From positions 1 to 64,000 of the forward strand of contig JAJCZO010000221.1 in the NCBI GenBank assembly GCA_029262355.1: 64,000 nt of DNA. The letters run 5' to 3'. The stretch is from Deltaproteobacteria bacterium (lineage in GTDB: Bacteria > Desulfobacterota > Binatia > UBA12015). Positions 19,897-28,272 of the stretch are shown one piece after another (position 1 is the stretch's first letter; each line of letters begins with the position of its first letter). A program made the translations under genes and the position numbers. The notes under the pieces are model-generated. The model made no database searches and was not told where the DNA came from. It saw only the letters and a program-made list of their open reading frames with translations.

Positions 19897-20462
19897 CGAT
19901 TCTTCTTGGGCGCTCGACGCTCGACCTCATCGGCACCGCAGATCTCGATGAGCTCCTCGCGATACGCCTCGAGAACCGTCGGGTGTCCGGGCAGCTCGGA
20001 AACGGGCGCCACACACCCGATCCGCTCGGCAGCCGGCTGCACCATCACGCGCACGCGGCTTCCCTCTCCGGTCAGGAGGATCGGCCAATGTCGACACGCG
20101 GCCGGCTTGTGGTCGGGCACATGCCGGCCGGTGTTCAGAGCGACGTGATGGATCGAACAGAGCGAGTGCTTCTTCGTTCGCAGGAGGAACGGGCACGCGC
20201 CGTCCTCACCCGAGTCGATCACCCAGGTCGGCGGGTCGTCGATGAATCCGTCGATGTAGCCATCGCCGTCGTGCAGCGACGGAACCAGCGCTTGAAGCTC
20301 GTCCATGAGGCTGTCGACGGCTCGAATCTCCTTGCGGGTCACCTCGACCGTCAGGCCAACGCAACATGTCCGCCCCTTCGGACAACCATCGGGCCAGCAG
20401 CGGTAGGCGTATTCCCGAAGGCTTCTGTCGAAGACGAACGTCTGTTTCGAGCCACGTGGCAT
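19893..20462 (-). CDS. Cysteine-cluster protein (YkgJ/DUF3109-like)
   Basis: A 189-residue cytosolic protein with clustered Cys: RCWPDGCPKGRTCC near the N-terminus, then CPFLL, CSIHHVAL and ACRHWPIL. Cys spacing and the CxxH/CRxWP blocks resemble YkgJ/DUF3109-type proteins, thought to bind a metal or Fe-S centre. The activity is unknown. First gene of the operon with the MFS transporter and the small Cys-rich protein; ATGA overlap with the MFS start. Confidence 0.65.
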   Translation of the reverse strand: MPRGSKQTFVFDRSLREYAYRCWPDGCPKGRTCCVGLTVEVTRKEIRAVDSLMDELQALVPSLHDGDGYIDGFIDDPPTWVIDSGEDGACPFLLRTKKHSLCSIHHVALNTGRHVPDHKPAACRHWPILLTGEGSRVRVMVQPAAERIGCVAPVSELPGHPTVLEAYREELIEICGADEVERRAPKKNR

Positions 20463-20525
20463 TGGCGCACAGGTAGCAGACTCGGCCGCGTTGACCGAAA
20501 CGAACCCGTCCGGTTAGCTCCGTGG

Positions 20526-21773
20526 ATGATCGAATGGAGCGAGCAGCACCAGGCCATCCGCGACGCCTTCCGGAAGTTCATCGAGGCGGAGATCAAACCG
20601 AACATCGAAGAACTCGAACACGGCGATACCCCGCCCTACGCAGCGCTCCGTAAGATGTTCGAGACCTTCGGCATCGGCACGATGCAGGTCGACCGGTTCC
20701 ATCGGCAGCTCGAGCGAGAGAAAGCCAAGGCGGCCGGTGCTGCGGACGAGCCTGCGGAGGAAAAACGCGGCGTCTCACGTGAAGCGGCAGCCGACGCGGC
20801 CGCCATGCAGCTGATTCCGATCATCGAGCTCTGCCACTACTGCCCTGGCATGATCACCGCGATGGGCGTCAGTGTCGCACTCACCGCGGGCGCCATTCGC
20901 TCGAAGGGAACGATCGCCCAGAAGGAGAGGTTCGTCCCCGAGCTGCTCACGATGGAGAAGATCGGCGCGTGGGCGATCACCGAGCCGGGCTCGGGCTCGG
21001 ACGCCTTCGGCAGCATGAAGTCGACGGCGAAGCGCGACGGCGACGACTACATCCTGAACGGATCGAAGACCTTCATCACCAAAGGCCCACATGCCGACAC
21101 GATCGTTTTCATCTGCAAGCTCGACGAAGGAAACGACCCCCGCGAACGGAAGGTGCTGAGCTTCATCCTCGACAAGGGAACCCCCGGCCTTACCCAATCG
21201 AAGCCGCTACGAAAGATGGGGCTGCACTCGTCGCCAACGGGTGAGCTGTTCCTCGAAGACGTGCGCGTGGGCAAGGACCGCTTGATCGGCGAGACTGAGA
21301 AAGCGCCTTCGCGCTCGGGCGCAAAAGACACGTTCAACACCGAGCGGATCGGTGTCGTCGCCATGGCGCTGGGCATCGTCGAGCAATGTCTCACACTGTC
21401 TCTCGAGTACGCTCGAACGCGCGTTCAGTTCGGCAAGCCGATCGGCGAATTCCAACTGATCCAGGCAAAGCTCGCCGAGATGGAAGTCGCGCGCATGAAC
21501 CTCCAGAACATCGTGTTCCAGCAGATCGAACGCGCCTCGTACGGCAAGCCGTTCAGCCTCGCCGAGGCCTCCGCGGGCAAGCTCTACGCGGCACGTGCGG
21601 CCATGGGCGTGTCACTGGAGGCCGTGCAGTTGTTTGGCGGCAACGGCTACATGGCCGAGTTCCAAGTCGAGCAACTCTGCCGCGATGCGAAGGTCCTGCA
21701 GATCTACGCAGGCACCGACGAGATACAGATCTCGCAGATCGCACGCAGCATGCTGGGCAGCGACGCAGCGTAG
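20526..21773 (+). CDS. Acyl-CoA dehydrogenase
   Basis: A 415-residue FAD enzyme that introduces the 2,3-double bond in acyl-CoA. Signatures: [15 protein letters not shown] (FAD/substrate loop), [46 protein letters not shown] and the C-terminal [10 protein letters not shown]. The medium-chain-type catalytic Glu of YEGT is Ala here (YAGT), so the base must come from elsewhere, as in isovaleryl- or long-chain-type enzymes. An insertion after residue 60 ([20 protein letters not shown]) is unusual. ATG at 20526. Together with the crotonases and thioesterase it fits acyl-CoA catabolism. Confidence 0.9.
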   Translation: MIEWSEQHQAIRDAFRKFIEAEIKPNIEELEHGDTPPYAALRKMFETFGIGTMQVDRFHRQLEREKAKAAGAADEPAEEKRGVSREAAADAAAMQLIPIIELCHYCPGMITAMGVSVALTAGAIRSKGTIAQKERFVPELLTMEKIGAWAITEPGSGSDAFGSMKSTAKRDGDDYILNGSKTFITKGPHADTIVFICKLDEGNDPRERKVLSFILDKGTPGLTQSKPLRKMGLHSSPTGELFLEDVRVGKDRLIGETEKAPSRSGAKDTFNTERIGVVAMALGIVEQCLTLSLEYARTRVQFGKPIGEFQLIQAKLAEMEVARMNLQNIVFQQIERASYGKPFSLAEASAGKLYAARAAMGVSLEAVQLFGGNGYMAEFQVEQLCRDAKVLQIYAGTDEIQISQIARSMLGSDAA

Positions 21774-21832
21774 TCTCGCCCCGCTTCGCGCGAGGCGGTC
21801 GGTGATCACAGTCTGCGCAACCTGCCTGTCAA

Positions 21833-21861
21833 CGCCGGGTGACGGCTGTTGCCACCCGGCG
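21833..21861. repeat. 9-bp perfect inverted repeat downstream of acyl-CoA dehydrogenase
   Basis: Arms CGCCGGGTG (21833-21841) and CACCCGGCG (21853-21861) around an 11-base loop. It lies 60 bases after the acyl-CoA dehydrogenase stop and has no T tract, so it may be a weak or Rho-assisted terminator, or an operator for the gene at 22056. Confidence 0.55.
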
Positions 21862-21959
21862 ACAGAATCCTCGCGAGAGCCTCACCGGGCGGTCCCACAG
21901 CGACGCAAAAAGTGTCTAAATCAGGAGGGTTCTTGGGCACTCGCCTCTCCCCCCTGCCT

Positions 21960-21974
21960 TGGCACCCGCCTTGC
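21960..21974 (+). promoter_or_regulatory. Sigma-54 (-24/-12) promoter
   Basis: TGGCAC, five bases, TTGC: an exact match to the invariant core of RpoN promoters, with the correct GG-to-GC spacing. It points at the small HTH gene starting at 22056, leaving a leader of about 70 bases after the expected start near 21986. Such promoters need an enhancer-binding activator; none is encoded in the window. Confidence 0.7.
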
Positions 21975-22055
21975 GATGGTTGTGTGCAGATCGAATGCGA
22001 ACGCCAACCTCAACGTCAAAAACGCAAACGGTCAGAAATGGAGAGTGAGAGAGAA

Positions 22056-22310
22056 ATGGCTACGACAGTTCGAACGATGACCGGCTCGGAGGTGAAGAGC
22101 CTTCGGGTGAACCTTGGAATGACTCAGGAAGACCTCGCCCACGAACTGGGCGTCACCGTGTCCACGGTGAACCGATGGGAGAATGGCCACACCCGCCCCA
22201 GTCGCTTGGCCACCGCCGGCCTCGACCGGCTCGCCGCGGACCGCTCGGCGACGCCTCCCCCTTTCGAGAGCGTTCCTGAGCCCGCAGCGCAGCCAGTCCA
22301 TCGGATGTGA
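22056..22310 (+). CDS. Small XRE-family helix-turn-helix protein
   Basis: An 84-residue DNA-binding protein. Residues 6-50 form a Cro/C1 HTH: EVKSLRVNLGMTQEDLAHEL, then VTVSTVNRWENGHTRPS. The tail is Pro-rich and short, with no effector domain. ATG at 22056 follows a GAGAGA stretch; ATGs at 22038 and 22077 are also in frame. It stands behind a sigma-54 promoter, which is unusual for so small a regulator. A decayed second HTH follows at 22343. Confidence 0.8.
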   Translation: MATTVRTMTGSEVKSLRVNLGMTQEDLAHELGVTVSTVNRWENGHTRPSRLATAGLDRLAADRSATPPPFESVPEPAAQPVHRM

Positions 22311-22342
22311 AAGGAACGCTCATCGAGCGGGACGGAATAGAA

Positions 22343-22468
22343 ATGACGTACGAGGCGTTGGACGCAGGCGACGTTCTAGGCTTGCGACGACGCCTCGGAA
22401 TTACCCAAGAAGAGTTCGCCAGCCGAATTCGGTCGACGCTTTGTACCGTTGATCAACGGGAGAGGTGA
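22343..22468 (+). pseudogene. Truncated second HTH (XRE) gene
   Basis: A 41-codon frame: MTYEALDAGDVLGLRRRLG, then ITQEEFASRI and STLCTVDQRER before the stop. It mirrors the HTH at 22056 (LRxxLGxTQEExA) but ends inside the recognition-helix region. A +1 shift at 22460 would continue RGDTPDTAERALLANPQ, which resembles the normal continuation of such proteins, so a frameshift is likely. It could still be made as a micro-protein. Confidence 0.45.
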
Positions 22469-22524
22469 TACCCCGGACACAGCTGAGCGGGCTCTTCTTG
22501 CTAATCCCCAAGACGGACCGCACG

Positions 22525-23958
22525 TCAGCCCAAGTTCGCCCGGGTGTTCAACACCTGAGCGATACAACCCGTGAGGCGCCGAGCCGTCCTGAGATCCAGG
22601 AATTCATTGGGGCCGTGGGCGTTCGAGCCGGGGCCCAGGACGCCCGTGATCACGAACTGAGCTTCGGGGAACCGTTCGCCGAGCATACCCATGAAGGGGA
22701 TCGACCCGCCCTCGCCCATCGCTACCGCTTCGGGTCCAAACCACTCCTTTGATGCTTGACCCAGAGCGCCCTCGAGCCACGGCGACATCGGCGGTGCATT
22801 CCAGCCCGTCTGCCCACCGGCCGTCGCCTTGACCTGTGCCCCGTGCGGCGGGTCGGCTTCGAGAACCTTCCGAATGGCCTTGGCCGCGTCCCCCGCCTTG
22901 ATGGTCGGCGGGAGTCGAAGCGCGAACCGCAACGTCGTTGTCGGGCGCAAGACGTTGCCCGCGTGAGCGAGGTCGGGAATTCCCTCGGCGGCCGTTATCT
23001 CGAGTGCCGAGCGCCACGTTCGGTTCAGCGCAAGCTCGACCGGGTTCTTGATGGCCGGCCCCGCGTCGCCCAGGAAGGGGAACTTGTCGAAGACGGCCGT
23101 ACCGAGCACGTCCGCTGCCCTTTCCGCCTGCCCTCTCCGATCCGCGGGGATATCGGTCTTGAGCTCGTCGAGTGTGATCTCGCCAGTCGCCGGATCCTCG
23201 ATGCGCGACAGAAGTTGGCGGGCCACGCGAAAGCTCGACGGGACGATGCCACCGGCATCGCCGCTATGAACGCCTTCTCTGAGGATCTCGACCTTGAGGT
23301 CTCCGATCACGATGCCGCGCAACGAGGTCGTGCACCACAACCGGTCGTAGTCACCACAGCCGGAGTCGAGGCAGACCACCAGGTCTGGTGAGCCGATGCG
23401 TTTCTTCAGGTGCTCGATGTAAGGGGCGAGATCATGACTGCCACTCTCTTCGCAGCATTCGATCAAGACGACACAGCGGGGATGAGCGGCGCCTTGTTCC
23501 CGAAGCGCGCGGATCGCAGCGAGCGAGGCGAAGATGGCGTAGCCGTCGTCGGCCGCACCACGACCGTAGAGCTTGTCGTCGCGCACGACGGGCGTCCACG
23601 GACCGAGCCCATCTTCCCAACCGACCATCTCGGGCTGCTTGTCGAGGTGCCCATAGAGGAGCACGGTGCCCGGCCCGGTGCCGGGCACCTCGACGAGAAT
23701 CACCGGCGTCCGCTTTTCCAACCGTACGACTTCGATCTTAGCATCCTTCGGCGCGTTCTCGCGCGCCCACCCTTCGGCCAACGCGACGGCCTCGTCCATG
23801 TGACCGCTCGCCGCCCAATCCTTGTCGAAGGCAGGAGACTTGTTCGGGATCCGAACGTACTCGATCAGCGTCGGAAGGATGGAGTCGGCCCAGACTCCAT
23901 CGATGAAGGTCTTTGCGCGCGCAGGCTCGAAAGGCATGCGGTCGAGATAGCTGTGCAC
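22525..23958 (-). CDS. M20-family metallopeptidase (dipeptidase)
   Basis: A 477-residue zinc peptidase of the M20/ArgE/DapE group, cytosolic. Metal and catalytic motifs: LLYGHLDKQPEM, YGRGAADDGYAIF, IECCEESGSHD with the Glu pair, and the C-terminal GSNAHGPNEFL. A dimerisation insert separates the halves (EGVHSGDAGGIVPSSFRVAR). Length and motif spacing fit the carnosinase-like dipeptidases. Start GTG at 23958 or ATG at 23937. Substrate unknown. Confidence 0.88.
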   Translation of the reverse strand: MHSYLDRMPFEPARAKTFIDGVWADSILPTLIEYVRIPNKSPAFDKDWAASGHMDEAVALAEGWARENAPKDAKIEVVRLEKRTPVILVEVPGTGPGTVLLYGHLDKQPEMVGWEDGLGPWTPVVRDDKLYGRGAADDGYAIFASLAAIRALREQGAAHPRCVVLIECCEESGSHDLAPYIEHLKKRIGSPDLVVCLDSGCGDYDRLWCTTSLRGIVIGDLKVEILREGVHSGDAGGIVPSSFRVARQLLSRIEDPATGEITLDELKTDIPADRRGQAERAADVLGTAVFDKFPFLGDAGPAIKNPVELALNRTWRSALEITAAEGIPDLAHAGNVLRPTTTLRFALRLPPTIKAGDAAKAIRKVLEADPPHGAQVKATAGGQTGWNAPPMSPWLEGALGQASKEWFGPEAVAMGEGGSIPFMGMLGERFPEAQFVITGVLGPGSNAHGPNEFLDLRTARRLTGCIAQVLNTRANLG

Positions 23959-24096
23959 GCCCGGCTCGCAAGTCGCGACGCTCGATCGACGGCGCGGATC
24001 GCGCCGCTCCCCCAGCTCGCCTCCAACCGCCCCGCTTGGGAGAGCATCTCGCGGCTGGAGCGCATCCGTCGCCCGGAATGCGGCGCGGCTCTTCGG

Positions 24097-26937
24097 TCAG
24101 CCGGCTTCGAGCCGTGCAACGAAGCGTTCTCGCTGCTCGCGATAATGGAGATTCTCGGGCGCGGCGGCTACGGCGCGCGCGAAGGCCCGCGCCGCGGCGT
24201 GGAATTCGCCCCCTCGTTCGAGCGCGAGTGCGAGATAGAACCAGGCCGGCGCGGTGCCGCCCCCAAGCCGCGTGGCCACCTCCAGCGAACGAGCCGCGCG
24301 TGTCCATTGCTTCTCACGATACCAGGACAGGCCGAGGCGGTAGTGTGCGCGTTCGTCCCCGGGGCGCCTGCGTACGGCGGATTCAAGAACCGAGCGCTCG
24401 AGGTCGACGTCTTCCGCACGAAACGCGGCCTCGCCGAACGCGAGTTCGAGCTCGTAGGCGTCCGCGCCCGCAGCCGTACCTTCCACCACCTCTCGGCGAG
24501 CGGTGTGGATGTCTGCCCGGCGACCCAAGACTTGGGCAATCAACACCGAGCGCGGCCCGAATGCCGCGGGGTCGACCTCGATCGACCGCCGCAGTAGAAC
24601 CTCGGCCTCATCCAGATCGTCGACCCACGCGAGTTCCCGCCCGGCGTGCTCGAGCAGCACCGCCGACGTCGCTCGAGGTGCGAGATTCGCGGCCTGCTCC
24701 CAAGCCGCCGCCGCAGCGCGACGCTCTCGTACGCTGGATCGGAACGATGCCAGCGCGATCGCCGCCCGGAACCCGGCCCCGCCATCGACGGCCCGCGTGA
24801 AACCACGCTCCACCGCCGATCGACTGTCGGCAGGCAGCCACGTCGCGGCGCGCGCCGCGAGGAGCGGATGCAAGGTCGTCGACGGGGCCCAAAACATGGA
24901 TTCCTCGATCTCGCGAAGCGCAATGTCGCGCTCGCCGAGCTGTGCGAGGACGACGACCCGCGCGTCACGCGGTCCGGGGCTCACCGGATTCAGTGCGACG
25001 GCCGCATCGAGAGCGCGTCGCGCGAGAGACGGCGACAGCTCGGCCAATTCGACCGCCAGGCGTAGGTGGGCCGACGACCTCGCGGGCGTTCGTTCAACCT
25101 GCGATAGGGCTCCGGCGATGCCAGGGTCACCCGGCGCCACAGACGCCGGTTGGGTGAGAACGATCGCAACGAAGACGCCCGCTCCCAGTCCGGCGATCGA
25201 CCCCAACCCCCGCACCGGACTCCGGAACGCCCTAGGTTCCCAGCGACCGCGTAGCCCGATCGCGGCAAGCACGATCGCCGTCACCGCGATCCCCGGCATC
25301 TGAAGATCGAAATCGACCAGTTCGTGAACCAACAGAGCGACGAGTCCGGCACCGATCGCCATCGATACGACCAGCGAGCGATGCGGACGCTCGGGCACCG
25401 CACGCCGCAAACGAAGTCCTACAACCGCGAGCGCAACGAACAATAGGCTCCCACCGACGAAACCAACCTCGGCGACCAACTGGAGGTAGTCGTTGTGAGC
25501 GCGGCCGAACTGCGTGCCGAAGTAGAAGGATCGATCATACCTGGGGAACGCTTCCCCCCAGGCTCCGAGGCCAACTCCGAACGCAGGGAACTCGGAAACC
25601 ATCGGAAGAGAATCCCGCCAGCCACGCATCCGGGCATCGAGGCTCGCCGTACTGCTGACCGTCTGCCGCAGGCGCCTCTCCACATCGTTGCCGCGCCCCG
25701 GGCCGCCCGAGGGTACGAGGATCAACAGGACGAGGGCGAGCGCCACCGCGGCGGCCGCACCAAGCCCGCCATTGCGACTGCGAAGGAACGCCGCCCGCTT
25801 CTCGCGCGGAACCGCCCTGGTGAGGCCCACCAACAACAGAGCCAGGCTCACGGCCGACGCGATCCACGCGCCCCGAGAAAGGCTGAACACCAACGCGATC
25901 GAGACGAGGGCCGCACCCCCACCGAAGACGATCTGGGTCCGGCATCGCCGCCCCCGATGGTCCATCTGGGAAGGCGTGAGCACCGGCACCAAGACGAGCG
26001 GCAACGTAAGAGCCAGGTAGCCACCGAAGTTGTTTCGGCTCACGAACGGACCGCTCGTCTGTGGGTCGCCGACGTGTGCTGCGGTCCAATCCCAGGGAAC
26101 GAAGAACCACAGCAGTTTTCCGTTCCACGCAAAGCGCTGCAGGAGGCCAACCGCGGCAACCGCCACCGCCGTGAACGCGACCGCACGAAGAACCCGCCGC
26201 TGAAAGCGTGCATCGTCGCGCGCACCGCCAGTGATCGGATAGAACGCGACCACCGCGAAACAGGCCAGATAGGCTAGAATCTTCAGCAGCTCCGCTGAGG
26301 TCTTGGCGGGGTCGATCGAAAGAGTCCGCCACGAAGAGCCCGTATCCGCCTCGACCCACGTCTCGAGACGCCGACGTTCGACGCGGTCGAGGAACGGCTC
26401 GCCGAGCAGATGGCCCCACACATCGGGAACGAACGAGGCGAGCGGTTGCTTCTCGACCTCGTCGACACCCGGCAGAGAAACCGATCGGCTCAGGTCCGAG
26501 GCCTGCACACCCGCGTCGTCGTGCGCCAGCACGTCGCGCACCGTGTCCTCGTACGGGGCCTCGTCGGGCCAGCCCGGCAAGGAGGCCGCGTAGAGGCCAT
26601 ACGCCCCGGGAGACAGCGCGCGAATCACGCTCGGTGGCAACGGTAGGATCTGCAGCAGCACGATACCGACGAATGCCGTAGTCGGAACCCAGATCGCCCG
26701 CGGAACGACGGGCGAACCAACCGAGTGGGAACCTCCGAACCGGAGCTTTGCGAGCCACACCACCAGCAGCAACGCCGCAACGATCTCCAGTATCCCGTAG
26801 GCCCGGGGATGAACGGAGCCAAAGGCGAACGGCCCGAAGACGAGCACGCAAACCACCCCCAGCGTGACGAGGCGATCACACCACGCATCAACCTGTTGGC
26901 GGCGAACGTATGTCCGATGTCGGCTGCCGGGGATCAA
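24097..26937 (-). CDS. O-antigen ligase/Wzy-like membrane protein fused to a TPR-rich domain
   Basis: A 946-residue protein. The N-terminal ~600 residues hold 10-12 membrane helices with the Wzy_C/O-antigen ligase signatures RNNFGGYLALTLPL and FGVGLGAWGEAFP followed by AHNDYLQLVAEVGFVGG. The C-terminal ~330 residues, after an Ala/Val-rich helix, are alpha-helical tetratricopeptide-like repeats (RRALDAAVALNPVSPGPRDA; RRPGDERAHYRLGLSWYREK). It probably transfers or polymerises a glycan on the periplasmic face, with TPRs for partners. The start is uncertain: TTG at 26937 is the only early candidate I see. No polysaccharide cluster surrounds it. Confidence 0.85.
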   Translation of the reverse strand: MIPGSRHRTYVRRQQVDAWCDRLVTLGVVCVLVFGPFAFGSVHPRAYGILEIVAALLLVVWLAKLRFGGSHSVGSPVVPRAIWVPTTAFVGIVLLQILPLPPSVIRALSPGAYGLYAASLPGWPDEAPYEDTVRDVLAHDDAGVQASDLSRSVSLPGVDEVEKQPLASFVPDVWGHLLGEPFLDRVERRRLETWVEADTGSSWRTLSIDPAKTSAELLKILAYLACFAVVAFYPITGGARDDARFQRRVLRAVAFTAVAVAAVGLLQRFAWNGKLLWFFVPWDWTAAHVGDPQTSGPFVSRNNFGGYLALTLPLVLVPVLTPSQMDHRGRRCRTQIVFGGGAALVSIALVFSLSRGAWIASAVSLALLLVGLTRAVPREKRAAFLRSRNGGLGAAAAVALALVLLILVPSGGPGRGNDVERRLRQTVSSTASLDARMRGWRDSLPMVSEFPAFGVGLGAWGEAFPRYDRSFYFGTQFGRAHNDYLQLVAEVGFVGGSLLFVALAVVGLRLRRAVPERPHRSLVVSMAIGAGLVALLVHELVDFDLQMPGIAVTAIVLAAIGLRGRWEPRAFRSPVRGLGSIAGLGAGVFVAIVLTQPASVAPGDPGIAGALSQVERTPARSSAHLRLAVELAELSPSLARRALDAAVALNPVSPGPRDARVVVLAQLGERDIALREIEESMFWAPSTTLHPLLAARAATWLPADSRSAVERGFTRAVDGGAGFRAAIALASFRSSVRERRAAAAAWEQAANLAPRATSAVLLEHAGRELAWVDDLDEAEVLLRRSIEVDPAAFGPRSVLIAQVLGRRADIHTARREVVEGTAAGADAYELELAFGEAAFRAEDVDLERSVLESAVRRRPGDERAHYRLGLSWYREKQWTRAARSLEVATRLGGGTAPAWFYLALALERGGEFHAAARAFARAVAAAPENLHYREQRERFVARLEAG

Positions 26938-27062
26938 TCCCTCTCGCCCTCGATTCGTCGCCTAAGCGGCTAACGCACCCTCACGAGCAGTACGGCACCG
27001 TTCACCGCCATCGCCGACGGCGGGTCCACCGGCGGCAATGATCGCCGTCCGCGAGATGGTCC

Positions 27063-27662
27063 TCATCGTCGGCCGCCACGGTTCGAATCGAATGCGCCCA
27101 TCCCGGCGGCGATACGCACACCGACACCGCCGGCAACGGCCGCGCCACCCGCGATGACGGCGGCGGTACCACCCGCACCGACGGGGGCGCCGGTTGCACC
27201 GGCCGCGGCCGCAGCGGCGCCACCGATGGCCGTAGCGCCCGCACCGCCGCACGGCCCGCCGTTCGCCGTCGCCGAGGCGAGCGCAGGCTTGTCATGATCA
27301 ACGGCCCACACGATCGTCAGACCATTCGGCCCGAGTGGGGCGACGACCGTGTGCCCCTTGTACCCGTTCCTCCTCGGAATGATCCGGTACTGATACGGGC
27401 CTACGTCGACACAGCCGAGCGAGTACGTGCCGACCGCGTCGGTCGAGGTACGCGCGATCTCGGCACCCCGTTCGGACAGCAGAATGACGTCCACCTCGGA
27501 CACCGGACTCTTCTCCGAATCAGAGACCCGCCCTCGCACGATGGAGCGGGTCGCCGCCTGAGCCCCCTCCGCGTCCGGGCCGGCCGCGAGCGCCGTCGTG
27601 GACCAAGCAAGAACGGAAACCAGCGCCAGTACGCCACCTACCAACGGCTTCATATCGGACAC
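27063..27662 (-). CDS. Secreted protein with a carboxypeptidase-regulatory-like domain and Gly/Ala tail
   Basis: A 199-residue product with a signal peptide (LALVSVLAWSTTALAA). The mature N-terminus has a CarboxypepD_reg/SpaA-like beta-sandwich pattern (SIVRGRVSDSEKSPVSEVDV, TSTDAVGTYSLG). From ~135 on it is low-complexity Gly/Ala with hydrophobic bias (GGAAVAGGVGV), perhaps a membrane hairpin or amyloid-like tail. No family recognised. Confidence 0.6.
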   Translation of the reverse strand: MSDMKPLVGGVLALVSVLAWSTTALAAGPDAEGAQAATRSIVRGRVSDSEKSPVSEVDVILLSERGAEIARTSTDAVGTYSLGCVDVGPYQYRIIPRRNGYKGHTVVAPLGPNGLTIVWAVDHDKPALASATANGGPCGGAGATAIGGAAAAAAGATGAPVGAGGTAAVIAGGAAVAGGVGVRIAAGMGAFDSNRGGRR

Positions 27663-27744
27663 CCTCCCAGGTCAGGCGCGCCCCTGAAAGGTCATTTGTC
27701 CTTGGGGACGTTCCGCTCGCCATCCGCTTCGGCGTGCGCCCACT

Positions 27745-27786
27745 CCGAATCGGATTCGGGATATCGGATTCGGGAAGCGATTCGGC
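27745..27786. repeat. Array of GATTCGG half-sites with one palindrome
   Basis: CCGAATC-G-GATTCGG (27745-27759) is a perfect 15-bp palindrome. Its right half is the start of an exact 12-bp direct repeat ATCGGATTCGGG at 27749 and 27763, and a third GATTCGG lies at 27779. TTCGGCGTGC also occurs on both sides (27728 and 27781). The array sits in the intergenic region between the minus-strand gene ending its start at 27662 and the Smr gene at 27964, so an operator is likely. Confidence 0.5.
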
Positions 27787-27963
27787 GTGCCCCGTTCCCC
27801 CACCCCAACAAACCCACATCCTGTCGGGACACGCCGTCCGCTTCAGGGAAGGTATCGACAAGCGGTCGGAAACCTATAGGGCGCGCCTGAGCCACTGCCG
27901 AGCGCCGTGCCCCCCTGCAGACCCGCGAGGCCTCCCGGTACGGTTACGGTACAAGGAGTCCCC

Positions 27964-28266
27964 ATGCGCACGCTGCTTCGCCGCCTCTTCGGCATCGTGC
28001 CGACACTCGATCTGCACGGCCTCGGCGTGCGGCAGGCCCTCGACCAGACGCGCGCGTTCCTCGAAGAGGCGCACGCACGCGGCGAGGCCCAGGTGCGGAT
28101 CATCTACGGCAAGGGACGTGGAAGCGCCGGCGGCATCGGCGTCCTACGACAGGCCGTGCCGGCGTGGATCGAGCAGAACGCCAAGCAGTGGGTCGACCGC
28201 TTCGAGCGCCAACTCGACGCGAGCGGCGACGACGGCGCGATGATGGTCTTCTTGAAGCGGAGCTAG
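27964..28266 (+). CDS. Stand-alone Smr domain protein
   Basis: A 100-residue Smr (small MutS-related) domain protein, a predicted or actual nicking nuclease/RNA-binding fold. Signatures: TLDLHGLGVRQALDQTRAFL and VRIIYGKGRGSAGGIGVLR. ATG at 27964 with AAGGAG 7 bases upstream; a longer frame to 27907 lacks a better start. It ends six bases before the convergent gamma-glutamyltransferase gene. Stand-alone Smr proteins have been linked to ribosome-collision cleavage or DNA repair in other bacteria. Confidence 0.85.
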   Translation: MRTLLRRLFGIVPTLDLHGLGVRQALDQTRAFLEEAHARGEAQVRIIYGKGRGSAGGIGVLRQAVPAWIEQNAKQWVDRFERQLDASGDDGAMMVFLKRS

Positions 28267-28272
28267 GTCGTC

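Noticed and set aside
21934-21950. TGGGCACTCGCCTC, a second sigma-54-like element
   Set aside because: No TTGC at the right spacing; the exact match is at 21960.
23410-24597. A 395-codon open frame on the plus strand
   Set aside because: Antisense to the M20 peptidase and O-antigen ligase genes; no recognisable motif.
27080-27092. GGTTCGAATCG, resembling a tRNA T-loop
   Set aside because: No acceptor stem, D-arm or anticodon arm can be drawn around it; it is coding sequence of the 27063 gene.
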